From JAAZFF01 sp964405775 (GTDB lineage: Bacteria; Verrucomicrobiota; Kiritimatiellia; RFP12; UBA3636), in assembly GCA_964405775.1 (NCBI GenBank), contig CAYOPG010000002.1, positions 7,142 to 71,141 of the forward strand: 64,000 nt of DNA. The letters run 5' to 3'. Shown here piece after piece: positions 39,793 to 48,633 of this stretch; the first letter of the stretch is position 1; the number at the start of each line of letters is the position of its first letter. Made by a program: the position numbers and the translations under genes. A model generated the notes under the pieces. The model made no database searches. It had not been told where the DNA came from and was given only the letters and a program-made list of their open reading frames with translations.

Positions 39793-41954
39793 TCTCGCTG
39801 CCTCGGTTCCCTCTGCCTGGCGTCAGACAGCCATTTGCTGGCTTTGGCGGAGTCGAAAGGTTCGCGGTATCTCAAGGTCTGGTATTCTTCGAGAAGTTCT
39901 TCGAATCTTGTTTTATGTTCCGGCGGCAGCTCTAAGCTGACTCGCTTCCACCATAATGACCACGGTTCGCGCTCGTCTCGACGCAGGTGTCTAGGTATTT
40001 GACGTCGCTCGAGCCGTCGCATTGCCAGGATGACCTTGTCACGGAGCCGTGACGTCTCGTCGGCGTGATCGTCTGTCTTCCGCCGTCTCATTATACGCCA
40101 CACAAACAGTGCCAATGCCGCCGTGAGCAGCAACACCGCCCACGGGGAGGCGATCGCTTTTTCCCCCCATTCCAAAACAGATGAGATCGCGAGCGCAAGA
40201 AAAACCAGCGGATTCGATTCGCGCAGAGATTTTACAAAACTACGAAATAGAAACCCCGCCATCTCCATATACTTGCGAAAACGCCCCGGCTCGGGCATGG
40301 CGTATGGACGTCCAGAGGGAGGAGTCGCCTCCACCAGCCTCCAGCGTCCCAGCGCGGCGTCCCACGCTTCGCACCACGCGTGTCCGTCGCGCTCTCGGAC
40401 GACCCACAGGCCAGTGTATTCATGTCGTTCACTGCAGTAATATCCGGAAACCACCCGCGTCGGAATGCCACAGTGCCGCAACATCAAAGCTGCAGCGCTG
40501 GCGAATAGCGTGCAATGCCCTACGCGCTCTTCCATGAATGTGTCTAAAGGCTCTCCCGGCCCCTTGCCTTTACCGAGATCGTATGAAAAGTTTTTCAGGA
40601 AATAATCAACCACTATCGGTATCGCCTCGCCCGCTGTCGCTCCCTCGCTGAGCTCAGGGCAGCCATGCACCCATTCAGCCACGGAAGGGGCAAGTTCCCG
40701 CGGTATCGAGAGATACTCTTCAAGTCCGGCGGGATCTGGTAGTGGATACGCTGGACCCCGCGCCGTGTGGTCGACGAAAACCTTGTATTCTGTCGGACGC
40801 ATGTCGCCACCGGACCAGACTACGCCATCGGAATTTCCCAAAAGACTTACGCCATCCGGCACGGCGATGGCCGCCGCCGTCCCGGGCAGGCAGAGGCCTT
40901 CGAGCCGCCGCGCGTCGGCCGATCTGTAACTCCATGTCGCACCGCTCTCGCCGGTTGTGACGTTGTTGGTTGATTGCGCGTAGAGGATCCAAGCCTGCGT
41001 GTCGATTTTTGCTCCGTCCGGCCATGCGGGAATAATCGTCGGGTTCTGCGAAACCTGCGAACGCCCAATCCATTGCCGCTGAGAGTATGATCTGAAGACT
41101 GTTTCGCGCAGATATCCTGGCTGTTCCGGAGCCTCTATTTCCATTCGTATGCGGAAAAGCGACGGGAATCCGAACGCGGGCGAGGCGATGGAAAGTGCCA
41201 TTGGGTTTCGCCAAGACAACTCCCGTTGCGGCATATTAAAACCCGCCATGTCATAGATCATGCCGCGCGCCGATTCCGAAAAAGCAACAACAGGTGGTGT
41301 CATGGCCGCTGCTGTCGCGAACCAAACGAAGGGTAAAAGTATTCTGAGTCCCCATTCGCGCACTCCAACGCCGACGGTTCCAGGCGCACGTGGAAGCGAT
41401 GCCCTCCAGAACTGGTCCACGAGAACGACGAGGGCGAGAGCCGCAGCCGCAAAACCCAGCCCCGCGCCAACATTGCCGTTGACGGCAGTGCGTCCTAGGA
41501 CTACCGAGATCATTGGCATTATAGACACGCCCACGAGCGTGACGACACTTTTAGATGGACGAAAGAACAGCGCCGCGACCCCCACCGCGAGCACGATCGT
41601 GGCAAACCTGTCGTACGAACGTGCCATGGAACCAACCACGCGCACTCCTTCTTCCAAACCCAGTTTGTCCAGATTCGCTGCGAGACACAATACCATGGTC
41701 GCCACGTAGCTCCATATTTTCGTGCGCATGGTCGATGGCAACGAAACTGGCAACGCCGCTGCGAGCATGGCGGCAATAGCGACGATTGTCAGAAGCCCCT
41801 GCGAACCGCCACTGCTGTAGCCGTGAACAGTCCAGAGCAGCGCCAGACCGCAGACCAGCGGCACCGAACGTGGCCGCGGAGGCCGCTCCCTCTGTGTGCG
41901 CTCATCATGTTTGCGCTTTATTAAGCGGAAAGGATTGGGGAAAAGCTTTGTCAA
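39789..41954 (-). CDS. Membrane transglutaminase-like protein (TgpA/DUF3488 type)
   Basis: A 721-residue protein. The N-terminal 200 residues contain about six membrane segments. The periplasmic part has a transglutaminase core: the catalytic Cys in VGHCTLFASAAAL, the His in DGHAWCEAWD, and VEATPPSG where the third residue is usually Asp (VDPTP); here it is Glu. Another membrane helix and a basic cytoplasmic tail follow. The TTG at 41954 overlaps the DUF58 stop as TTGA and has GGGAGG upstream. It is third in a MoxR-DUF58-transglutaminase unit. It likely acts in cell-envelope peptide processing; the substrate is unknown. Confidence 0.85.
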   Translation of the reverse strand: MTKLFPNPFRLIKRKHDERTQRERPPRPRSVPLVCGLALLWTVHGYSSGGSQGLLTIVAIAAMLAAALPVSLPSTMRTKIWSYVATMVLCLAANLDKLGLEEGVRVVGSMARSYDRFATIVLAVGVAALFFRPSKSVVTLVGVSIMPMISVVLGRTAVNGNVGAGLGFAAAALALVVLVDQFWRASLPRAPGTVGVGVREWGLRILLPFVWFATAAAMTPPVVAFSESARGMIYDMAGFNMPQRELSWRNPMALSIASPAFGFPSLFRIRMEIEAPEQPGYLRETVFRSYSQRQWIGRSQVSQNPTIIPAWPDGAKIDTQAWILYAQSTNNVTTGESGATWSYRSADARRLEGLCLPGTAAAIAVPDGVSLLGNSDGVVWSGGDMRPTEYKVFVDHTARGPAYPLPDPAGLEEYLSIPRELAPSVAEWVHGCPELSEGATAGEAIPIVVDYFLKNFSYDLGKGKGPGEPLDTFMEERVGHCTLFASAAALMLRHCGIPTRVVSGYYCSERHEYTGLWVVRERDGHAWCEAWDAALGRWRLVEATPPSGRPYAMPEPGRFRKYMEMAGFLFRSFVKSLRESNPLVFLALAISSVLEWGEKAIASPWAVLLLTAALALFVWRIMRRRKTDDHADETSRLRDKVILAMRRLERRQIPRHLRRDEREPWSLWWKRVSLELPPEHKTRFEELLEEYQTLRYREPFDSAKASKWLSDARQREPRQRD

Positions 41955-43267
41955 AGCGCTACAACCTCCCCCCGTTCGACAGCACGGCGGTCGACGCACA
42001 CGGCGTCTTGCGGGAGATCCGAAGGACGCCGGAATTTCGGCGGTGTCACAAGCAGGATCTTGACGCCGATGCCATGGGCTTCCAGTGTTGCAACTAAATC
42101 CGCGCGCGATTTATCCCAGCGCACAAGGATCATGCACACACTCTCAATCGACTGAATTTCCTCCGCCAGCACAGGTGCAAGTTGTTTCAAAGTGTCGCGC
42201 CTGCTTGTCTCGACAGTTGCCAGTATGTCAAGAACTTCATCTAGAAACCCGCCACGGCCGGCGCTCTTGAAGCGGTAGACCTCCGGCCCGGCAACAAGCA
42301 GCTCAAGCTCGCGGTCGCTCTGTGCCAGATGGTCCGCAACCGCAGCTCCCAGTGAGAGTGCCGCCTCCGTCACGGGATCGGAAAAGAACCCCATTTCCGG
42401 GATTCGCCTCTGCCGCGACGTGTCTACGACGATGGCTGTTCGCCCCCTTCCTTCGGCATTGAACTCCTTTATCACCGGAGCGCCTATGCGAGCGGACGAC
42501 CGGGCGTGGACATGGCGCAGGGAATCGCCTTGGCGGAATTCTCGGCATCCATGGAATTCCAGCGCGGAGCGCGTGAGCTGGCGGGCAGAATCGGTGTCGA
42601 TTCTGTTTCGGGCCCCTTCCGGCAATTCCAACGACTGCAAACGCGAGTAAGATGGATAGATACTCAAATATCGTTCGTTCCAGTCGGTCCGTCCCCAACG
42701 CCATAATCCGGACGGGAAATCCGTGCAGCACCGCAGAGGGGGCAGGCGGTACAAGCCTCGGTAGTGACCCACGCCGGTGCTTTCCACCACGCAGCTCGCG
42801 CCGGCCGGGAGCATCGGGACTCGCGCAGTCCCGATGCCTTCCTCGGTGAGTATGGGGAAGCGCATTACTCGAACATCGAGATCTACCGCTGGATGGCGGC
42901 CCGTGTTGAGTATTTTGTATCGCACAGTGAACCTGCGCCCACGCTCGACGCGGGGAGGGATGTCTGCAGACAACTGAACACGCGGGCGCAAGACCCATCC
43001 CAGCAACACCGCGGCAATAATGCCCGCCACGAGCGGGAACAACATGGAAACGAACTCGACGTTGAATCCCGCCATGAACAGAAAAGCCATCGGAAACACG
43101 CCGACCAGCGCCATCGCGAAGAGTCTCCGCGTCATCCAGCCGAAAGTCGCGTAGTGGAGCCAGTGGATGAACGGAAACCGGAATTCCACCCACGTGCGGC
43201 GCGCTATCCTACCTCCGATTTCTGGATAGAGGTAGTGGCGCCACCTTATGGGTCGCCGGGCTTTCAT
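41951..43267 (-). CDS. DUF58 domain protein with vWA-like region
   Basis: A 438-residue membrane protein with two N-terminal helices (LFAMALVGVFPMAFLFMAGF, then FVSMLFPLVAGIIAAVLLGW). The DUF58 signature is around residues 240-265 (EFHGCREFRQGDSLRHVHARS). A von Willebrand A-like region (TAIVVDTSRQRRIPE) follows. DUF58 proteins accompany MoxR ATPases and are thought to act as metal-dependent adaptors. The ATG overlaps the moxR stop by four bases. Confidence 0.88.
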   Translation of the reverse strand: MKARRPIRWRHYLYPEIGGRIARRTWVEFRFPFIHWLHYATFGWMTRRLFAMALVGVFPMAFLFMAGFNVEFVSMLFPLVAGIIAAVLLGWVLRPRVQLSADIPPRVERGRRFTVRYKILNTGRHPAVDLDVRVMRFPILTEEGIGTARVPMLPAGASCVVESTGVGHYRGLYRLPPLRCCTDFPSGLWRWGRTDWNERYLSIYPSYSRLQSLELPEGARNRIDTDSARQLTRSALEFHGCREFRQGDSLRHVHARSSARIGAPVIKEFNAEGRGRTAIVVDTSRQRRIPEMGFFSDPVTEAALSLGAAVADHLAQSDRELELLVAGPEVYRFKSAGRGGFLDEVLDILATVETSRRDTLKQLAPVLAEEIQSIESVCMILVRWDKSRADLVATLEAHGIGVKILLVTPPKFRRPSDLPQDAVCVDRRAVERGEVVAL

Positions 43268-44256
43268 CCCGGAACCGCCTCCGCCCGGAGAGCGTTCTGA
43301 ACGGCGTCCGCCCCCGTGAAGCCTGAATGCCGCGACTTGGGGTCTACCGATATTCTATGGGCAAGAACTGCGACCGCAAGAGTCTGGACATCGTCTGGCC
43401 GTACGTGGTCGCGCCCATCGAGAAACGCGCGAGCCTGTGCACAGCGCCTCAGATCGAGAGAGCCGCGCAAGCTTGCTCCGAGCCGAAGCCGGCTGTCGGC
43501 GCGTGTGCGCGCGACGATGCGCACGATGTACTCCAGAACAGATTTCTCCACGCCCACCATCCGCACTCTGCGCTGCAGCTCTGCCAGACCATCGGCGTCA
43601 AACACAGGGTGGATCGTGTCCAGCGGCTTGACAGTGGCGTGCAACTGCAGTATCTCCACCTCGCGCTCCTGTTGCGGATAGCCAAGCGACATTCTGAGGC
43701 AGAAGCGGTCCAGTTGGGCCTCAGGGAGAGGGTAGGTGCCGTTGTACTCGACAGGGTTTTGAGTTGCCATGACCATAAACGGATGCGGCAGGCGGCTGGT
43801 CACACCCTCAATGGAAACCTGTCTCTCAGCCATTGCCTCTAACAGAGCCGATTGAGTGCGCGGCGACGCCCTGTTGACTTCGTCCGCCAACACCACGTGG
43901 GCGAAGACTGGTCCGGGGCGGAAAGTGAAATCACCGTCCGAGGCTCTGTAGACCATACCTCCAAGAATATCCGTAGGCAACAGGTCGGGGGTGAATTGTA
44001 TGCGCGAAAATTTAGCGTCGAGCGAGGCCGCCAAAGCCTTGGCGAGCGTAGTTTTGCCAGTCCCCGGGACATCCTCGATAAGCACATGCCCTTCTGCCAT
44101 CACTGCCGTAAGCAGCATCTCGATGCTCTCTTCCTTGCCTTGGATTACGCTGGAAAGATTGCGTTTTAAGGCTGCAATGGCTGTCTGCGTGTCCAGCTTC
44201 CTCACATCGGCGACACCTGTGGCCTCTTTCTCGAAATGTTGTTTATTTTCGCTCAA
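43264..44256 (-). CDS. MoxR-family AAA+ ATPase
   Basis: A 330-residue cytoplasmic ATPase with Walker A EDVPGTGKTTLAKALA, Walker B VVLADEVNRASPRTQ, sensor 1 MATQNPVEYNGTYPLPEAQLDRF (within one stretch) and the C-terminal lid. The start is TTG at 44256, because AGGAG lies 6 bases before it; the upstream ATG at 44280 has no site. MoxR proteins act as chaperones that load metals or mature partner vWA proteins, here the DUF58 protein and perhaps the transglutaminase. Confidence 0.92.
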   Translation of the reverse strand: MSENKQHFEKEATGVADVRKLDTQTAIAALKRNLSSVIQGKEESIEMLLTAVMAEGHVLIEDVPGTGKTTLAKALAASLDAKFSRIQFTPDLLPTDILGGMVYRASDGDFTFRPGPVFAHVVLADEVNRASPRTQSALLEAMAERQVSIEGVTSRLPHPFMVMATQNPVEYNGTYPLPEAQLDRFCLRMSLGYPQQEREVEILQLHATVKPLDTIHPVFDADGLAELQRRVRMVGVEKSVLEYIVRIVARTRADSRLRLGASLRGSLDLRRCAQARAFLDGRDHVRPDDVQTLAVAVLAHRISVDPKSRHSGFTGADAVQNALRAEAVPG

Positions 44257-44372
44257 AACCGTCTCCTGTAAATATGCCAAGATGATACCATGTACTGCGT
44301 AACATGCGCAACGGATGTGCGTAAATCGTTGAAAAAGATGAAATCGGCGTCCTGCTACGCTTGCCTTGTTTT

Positions 44373-47300
44373 TTATTCCACCAGCGGTGTGGATTTAACG
44401 CGGAAAAAGGCAGTGGATGGCAGGCCGATGTAGCCGGGGAAGACACTCGCCGTTAGCGTTATTGGCCCATCGTCATATACCGTCGTCGACGCGAGATCGA
44501 GCCAAGCGCCATCCGAGAGAGATTCTCGCCATTGAAGAGTATAGGTGTTGTTGCGTTCGCCGGAGAAGGATAAGGAAACTTCGGTATCGGATCTCGTGAA
44601 CACTGGACTCGCGAGCGTCGTCGGATAGGGGATTTTATTCCAGGCTTCCTGAAGAACTGCTAATTCATTGGTAACGTCGCCCCCGTAAACAAGTATTTGT
44701 CCATTGCGTGGTATGGCGGCGAAATTGGTCAAGGCTCCGAATTCCACAATATAATCCCCGAAGCCAGCGTCTGGAGCGACCACTATCCAACTGTTCGTAC
44801 TCTCAGCCTTCCAAGAAGTGTTCGCTTTGATTGTGAAGTTGGTTACCCCTCCAACGTAACCGAAAGTGTGCGAAATCATGCTCGGGGCTACTTCGAAGGG
44901 TATGATAGTGAAGCTGTTAGTAATTGGCGCAACAGAGCCCGGTACGTCCCATACGTAGTAAACCTCTCCGGCGGGTAGGTCTCCCGGGATGAGTTCCCGG
45001 TATGTTTGCCCATCCGAATCGGCGGAAATGGCGACATGAGTCCAGGAACCGGTCTGAGAATTGGCATCGCCAATCGCCCATGAGAAATCCACGGCGTTTG
45101 TTCCTTCGTAAGGGATCACCGAATTGATCATCAGAATCGCCTCGTAGCCGCCAGCTAACGGCGTTGTGTCTTCGATTAGGAGCGGAACAATGGTTTGCTC
45201 CATGCCGCCGAGCCCTCCCGTCACGACTAACGCCGGCAGCGACCCTGACACCATTATGTTTGCCGCGATAATCTCGATTCGGTATGTTCCCAGCTCCGGG
45301 TTTTCGACGACTATTTTCTCGACGTTGTTTGTGCGGTCGCCGCCTTCAATGCCGTTCCCCCAGAAGTTTGTTCCAGAAGGGGCTTCCATGAACAGATCGA
45401 GATCGTTGACAAGTTCGAAGTGGTACGCCGCGGCTGGGCGGGTAGGGTAGTCAGCCCATGCTAGCGTTGTTTTAAGCGGCGCATTCGTATTTATCACGGT
45501 TACCTCTATGAGATAGGAATCCCCAGTCTTGAGTGCGCCATTCGAAATCCTGTCGTGGAATATGTTGCCGGAACGAGAAGCATATAGTGAATTGCCTAGG
45601 TTTACTTGTCCCCATCCCTCGGCGTTGTTGGGGTTGTCCTGAGGAACTTCCCGGAATTCCCCCGTGCCGTATTGCCCCGGGGTGATGGATACCGCGCCGT
45701 TAATCAGAGTGGCTCTGACAAGTGCGGCAGTGGGGTCGTCGATTCCTATTCTTTTGGCCATGTACTCCCGTACGATAGCGGCAGAGCCGGCGACAAGCGG
45801 GCATGACATGCTGGTGCCGCCATAGTAGTTGTAGTAGCGCGGATTGGGGCTGTACAAGCCCCATCCATAGTTGTTGCCGACGGTGTAGCGAGTTGAAAGG
45901 ACATCGCAGCCTGGCGCTGTCACGTCGGGTTTGATCCGCCCGCAGAATGTCGGGCCACGGCTTGAAAACGCCGCCATTCCCTGATGATAGACGCCACCAT
46001 CCGTAATTCCGATTGACACGATGTCGTCTTTTATCGGATTGTTTTTGTAGCTTCCCGGCCATGTCGCGCCCCAAGTGCGCCAGCTCATGCTGCCGGAGAG
46101 TCTGTCGCTTTCGGTCGCGCCTACCGCGACGGAGTTTTTTGCTTGTGCCGGAGAGTCTATTGACTGCGAATCGATTACGCCGTTGGTTATGGCATCGGGA
46201 ATTGCAATACCATACTCGTCAAGATAGTTTTTGGCGTCCTGCGTGTAGTTCCCGTCCTCTCCGTCGTTACCTGCAGAGACGACCGGCAGGAAATTCTGGT
46301 TGCCCCAAACATAGCTGTCGAACATTTCGTCGAATGAGGAGTAGAGCCCATAAAGAGGCATCCCCCAGCTTGCGGAATGCACGAGTGCGCCCGCCTGCGC
46401 GGCTTCGTCGAGAAGAAATGCCGGATCATACGGCACTTCGAGGGATCCTGTCGCTGTACCGAGCGATTGGTGGAAAAGGTGCGCCTTGGGAGCCACGCCC
46501 TTGATCTTGCCACTGCTCAGCGTGCCGTCTCCTATTATGCTGCCCGCCGTGTGGGTGCCATGCAAGTGCAGGTCGTTCCACGCGTCACGACCGTTCCAAG
46601 TGGCCGAGCCTGTCACACGCCCCCGCATGTCCGGATGCAAAGAGGCCGGGTCACCTGTGTCGAGTCCAGTGTCGGAGTGTCCGACGATCTCCCCTTCACC
46701 TTGAAGCCCCCAGTAATCCCAGACGCTTTCGACATTCATGCGTGGTTTAAGCACGGCGAGGTCGTTGAACAGCATTGGCTCCAGCCGCTCCTCTATCCAC
46801 TCTACGCCTCCGATTTGTGCAATGTCTGCGATTTGAGAAAGCCGGGCTTCGCCGGCGAACCTCATGGAGCCGTCGAAGGTTTTCATTTTCTCGATTGCCG
46901 GCGCGATACCCTTGAGACGCTCCATCACGGCTTCTTCGATAGCGACATCGAAAAGCCGTATGGATATGTTAAGGTCGGGATTTTTTTCGGACTTTTCCTC
47001 CAACCAGACTAAAAACGGCTCGACTTTGTATTCCGGGGTGACCTCGAATATTGTCTGGACGGAATCCATTGCGTTAATCCGTTCCAGCTGTTCCTGCGTG
47101 AGCAGAAGCACATAGCCTCGTGGTGGCACGTATGACGACAGTGCCACATTGCCGAATATTTTCCGGTAGTCGGATGATTCAGGTGTGTCTTTTAACAGTA
47201 CCACGAAGGGTGTCAGTTCACCCATGGACGCGAAATCGTGTGGCTGATTGAATCTGCTCGCGCGGTTTGTTGTGGCAGAGTCCACACTCCGCCCCGCATA

Positions 47301-47594
47301 GAGGAAAGCGCCGTTTGCTCGTGCGACTGCGTTCGAAGCAACGAATTCAGACATAAACGCACGCCGGAGCGCGGTGGATTTGTTGCCGGTCATACGAGGG
47401 GGCGCTGGCGCGGCGGCTCTGGTCTTTACAACCGCTTGATGGTTCGTCACGTTGGTGGCAACCATCGTTTCCGCTCTTTCACCTTTTGGGCGGTTGGATA
47501 CAAGGAGACTTTCACCTGTGTGGCGCAAAAACGCAACAAAGACCATGAAAAGGACGACAAAGGCGATTGTGGCGATTATCTTTTTGTTTTTCAT
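44373..47594 (-). CDS. Large secreted subtilisin-family (S8) serine protease
   Basis: A 1073-residue protein. An N-terminal hydrophobic signal or anchor (about 5-23) precedes a pro-region of about 260 residues with an inhibitor-like fold. The catalytic triad is D308 (VGHSDTGLD), H345 (HLHGTHTAG) and S595 (GGTSMSCPL), with the oxyanion Asn in VVSAGNDGEDG. A jellyroll C-terminal domain (about 685-800) follows. A BACON-like domain lies near 900-985 (TFGYVGGVTNFTIKANTSWK), and the C-terminal region carries a Por/PEP-like beta motif. The role is probably extracellular protein or mucin degradation. It is a single gene, 92 bases or more from its neighbours. Confidence 0.92.
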   Translation of the reverse strand: MKNKKIIATIAFVVLFMVFVAFLRHTGESLLVSNRPKGERAETMVATNVTNHQAVVKTRAAAPAPPRMTGNKSTALRRAFMSEFVASNAVARANGAFLYAGRSVDSATTNRASRFNQPHDFASMGELTPFVVLLKDTPESSDYRKIFGNVALSSYVPPRGYVLLLTQEQLERINAMDSVQTIFEVTPEYKVEPFLVWLEEKSEKNPDLNISIRLFDVAIEEAVMERLKGIAPAIEKMKTFDGSMRFAGEARLSQIADIAQIGGVEWIEERLEPMLFNDLAVLKPRMNVESVWDYWGLQGEGEIVGHSDTGLDTGDPASLHPDMRGRVTGSATWNGRDAWNDLHLHGTHTAGSIIGDGTLSSGKIKGVAPKAHLFHQSLGTATGSLEVPYDPAFLLDEAAQAGALVHSASWGMPLYGLYSSFDEMFDSYVWGNQNFLPVVSAGNDGEDGNYTQDAKNYLDEYGIAIPDAITNGVIDSQSIDSPAQAKNSVAVGATESDRLSGSMSWRTWGATWPGSYKNNPIKDDIVSIGITDGGVYHQGMAAFSSRGPTFCGRIKPDVTAPGCDVLSTRYTVGNNYGWGLYSPNPRYYNYYGGTSMSCPLVAGSAAIVREYMAKRIGIDDPTAALVRATLINGAVSITPGQYGTGEFREVPQDNPNNAEGWGQVNLGNSLYASRSGNIFHDRISNGALKTGDSYLIEVTVINTNAPLKTTLAWADYPTRPAAAYHFELVNDLDLFMEAPSGTNFWGNGIEGGDRTNNVEKIVVENPELGTYRIEIIAANIMVSGSLPALVVTGGLGGMEQTIVPLLIEDTTPLAGGYEAILMINSVIPYEGTNAVDFSWAIGDANSQTGSWTHVAISADSDGQTYRELIPGDLPAGEVYYVWDVPGSVAPITNSFTIIPFEVAPSMISHTFGYVGGVTNFTIKANTSWKAESTNSWIVVAPDAGFGDYIVEFGALTNFAAIPRNGQILVYGGDVTNELAVLQEAWNKIPYPTTLASPVFTRSDTEVSLSFSGERNNTYTLQWRESLSDGAWLDLASTTVYDDGPITLTASVFPGYIGLPSTAFFRVKSTPLVE

Positions 47595-47636
47595 CGGTCC
47601 CCTTGATTAAATGGCTGGGGATTTCTATAGGAAGCG

Positions 47637-48389
47637 TTATCGAGGCGTCAGAATTTCCGGCCCGTCAGCCGTTATTGCCACCATGTGTTCAAAATGCGCC
47701 GACGGCTTGCCGTCCGCTGTAACCACCGTCCAGCCGTCATCGAGTGTGCATATTTTACGCGCACCCAGGTTAAGCATCGGTTCTATGCAGATGACCATGC
47801 CTTCGCGCAGGAGCGGTCCACGACCGGAAGGCCCGTAGTTGGGTATTTGAGGCTCCTCGTGCATTTTACGTCCACAGCCATGGCCGACGAATTCGCGCAC
47901 AACGGATAGTTTGCTCTTATTTGCCACAACCTCGACGGCGTGCGAAATATTCCCGAGTCTGCCGCCGGGCTTAGCCTCCGCGACACCAGCCATGAGCGCC
48001 GCTTCTGTGTTGTGCACAAGAGCCCTGACCTGCGGATCGGCTACGTTCACCATTACGGTTTTGGCGTTGTCGCCCACGAATCCATTGTGCCAAACGCCTA
48101 CGTCGATGCTTACGATGTCGCCATCCTTAATCTTCCTGTCGCCAGGTATTCCGTGTATAACAGTCTCGTTGACCGAAATGCATGTCTGTGCCGGATAACC
48201 CATGTAGTTCAGGAATGCGCTTGTTACCCCGAGCTTCTCCATCGTTTGCAGAGCGAGATCGTCCAGCTCCTTGGTGGTGATTCCGGGTTTGACGGCATCG
48301 CAGACGACTCTCAGCACTTCTGCCGCCTTGCCGCCAGCCTGACGCATCATTTCAATTTCTTCCGGTGTCTTTATAACAATTGTGTTCAT
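47637..48389 (-). CDS. map: Methionine aminopeptidase, type I
   Basis: A 250-residue cytosolic metalloprotease that removes the initiator Met. The five metal ligands are in DIVSIDVGVWHNGFVGDNAKT (two Asp), GHGCGRKMHEEP (His), MVICIEPML (Glu) and the C-terminal EHMVAIT (Glu), with the substrate His in CISVNETVIHGIPG. It lacks the zinc-finger extension of the longer forms. The ATG at 48389 is chosen for the match of MNTIVIKTPEEIEMMR to the usual family start, with GGGAG before it; an upstream ATG at 48473 would add 28 non-conserved residues. Confidence 0.95.
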   Translation of the reverse strand: MNTIVIKTPEEIEMMRQAGGKAAEVLRVVCDAVKPGITTKELDDLALQTMEKLGVTSAFLNYMGYPAQTCISVNETVIHGIPGDRKIKDGDIVSIDVGVWHNGFVGDNAKTVMVNVADPQVRALVHNTEAALMAGVAEAKPGGRLGNISHAVEVVANKSKLSVVREFVGHGCGRKMHEEPQIPNYGPSGRGPLLREGMVICIEPMLNLGARKICTLDDGWTVVTADGKPSAHFEHMVAITADGPEILTPR

Positions 48390-48488
48390 CTGCTCCCGTC
48401 CATCTGCTCCTGTGCTTCCAAAATACTGGCGATATTGTACTCCTTCCGTTTGAGAATTCATAGAAAATTGCAATTGACATAGCGAGGC

Positions 48489-48494
48489 TATAAT
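48489..48494 (+). promoter_or_regulatory. -10 element of the tRNA-Lys gene
   Basis: A perfect TATAAT about 64 bases before the tRNA. Possible -35 boxes upstream (TTGCAA at 15-base spacing) are suboptimal. Confidence 0.4.
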
Positions 48495-48557
48495 GGTAAT
48501 TTCCCAAGCCGAACTGTTCCAGGGAGCTAGGAGCTTCCCGAAACAGGTGGATCTTAT

Positions 48558-48633
48558 GGGACGTTAGCTCAGTTGGTAGAGCACGTGACTTTTAATCACG
48601 GGGTCCCGGGTTCGAACCCCGGACGTCTCACCA
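48558..48633 (+). tRNA. tRNA-Lys (anticodon TTT)
   Basis: A 76-base cloverleaf with encoded CCA. The acceptor is GGGACGT / ACGTCTC with one G-U pair. The D arm contains AGTTGGTAG. The anticodon stem CGTGA / TCACG carries the loop CTTTTAA, giving anticodon TTT, and the T arm is CCGGG-TTCGAAC-CCCGG. It is transcribed on the plus strand, convergent with the GCKR/MurQ-like gene, whose reading frame continues antisense into it. No integrase or att-like repeat is next to it. Confidence 0.97.

Noticed and set aside
48558..48633. Integration site for a mobile element at tRNA-Lys
   Set aside because: No integrase, no direct repeat of the tRNA 3' end and no change in gene type was seen around it.
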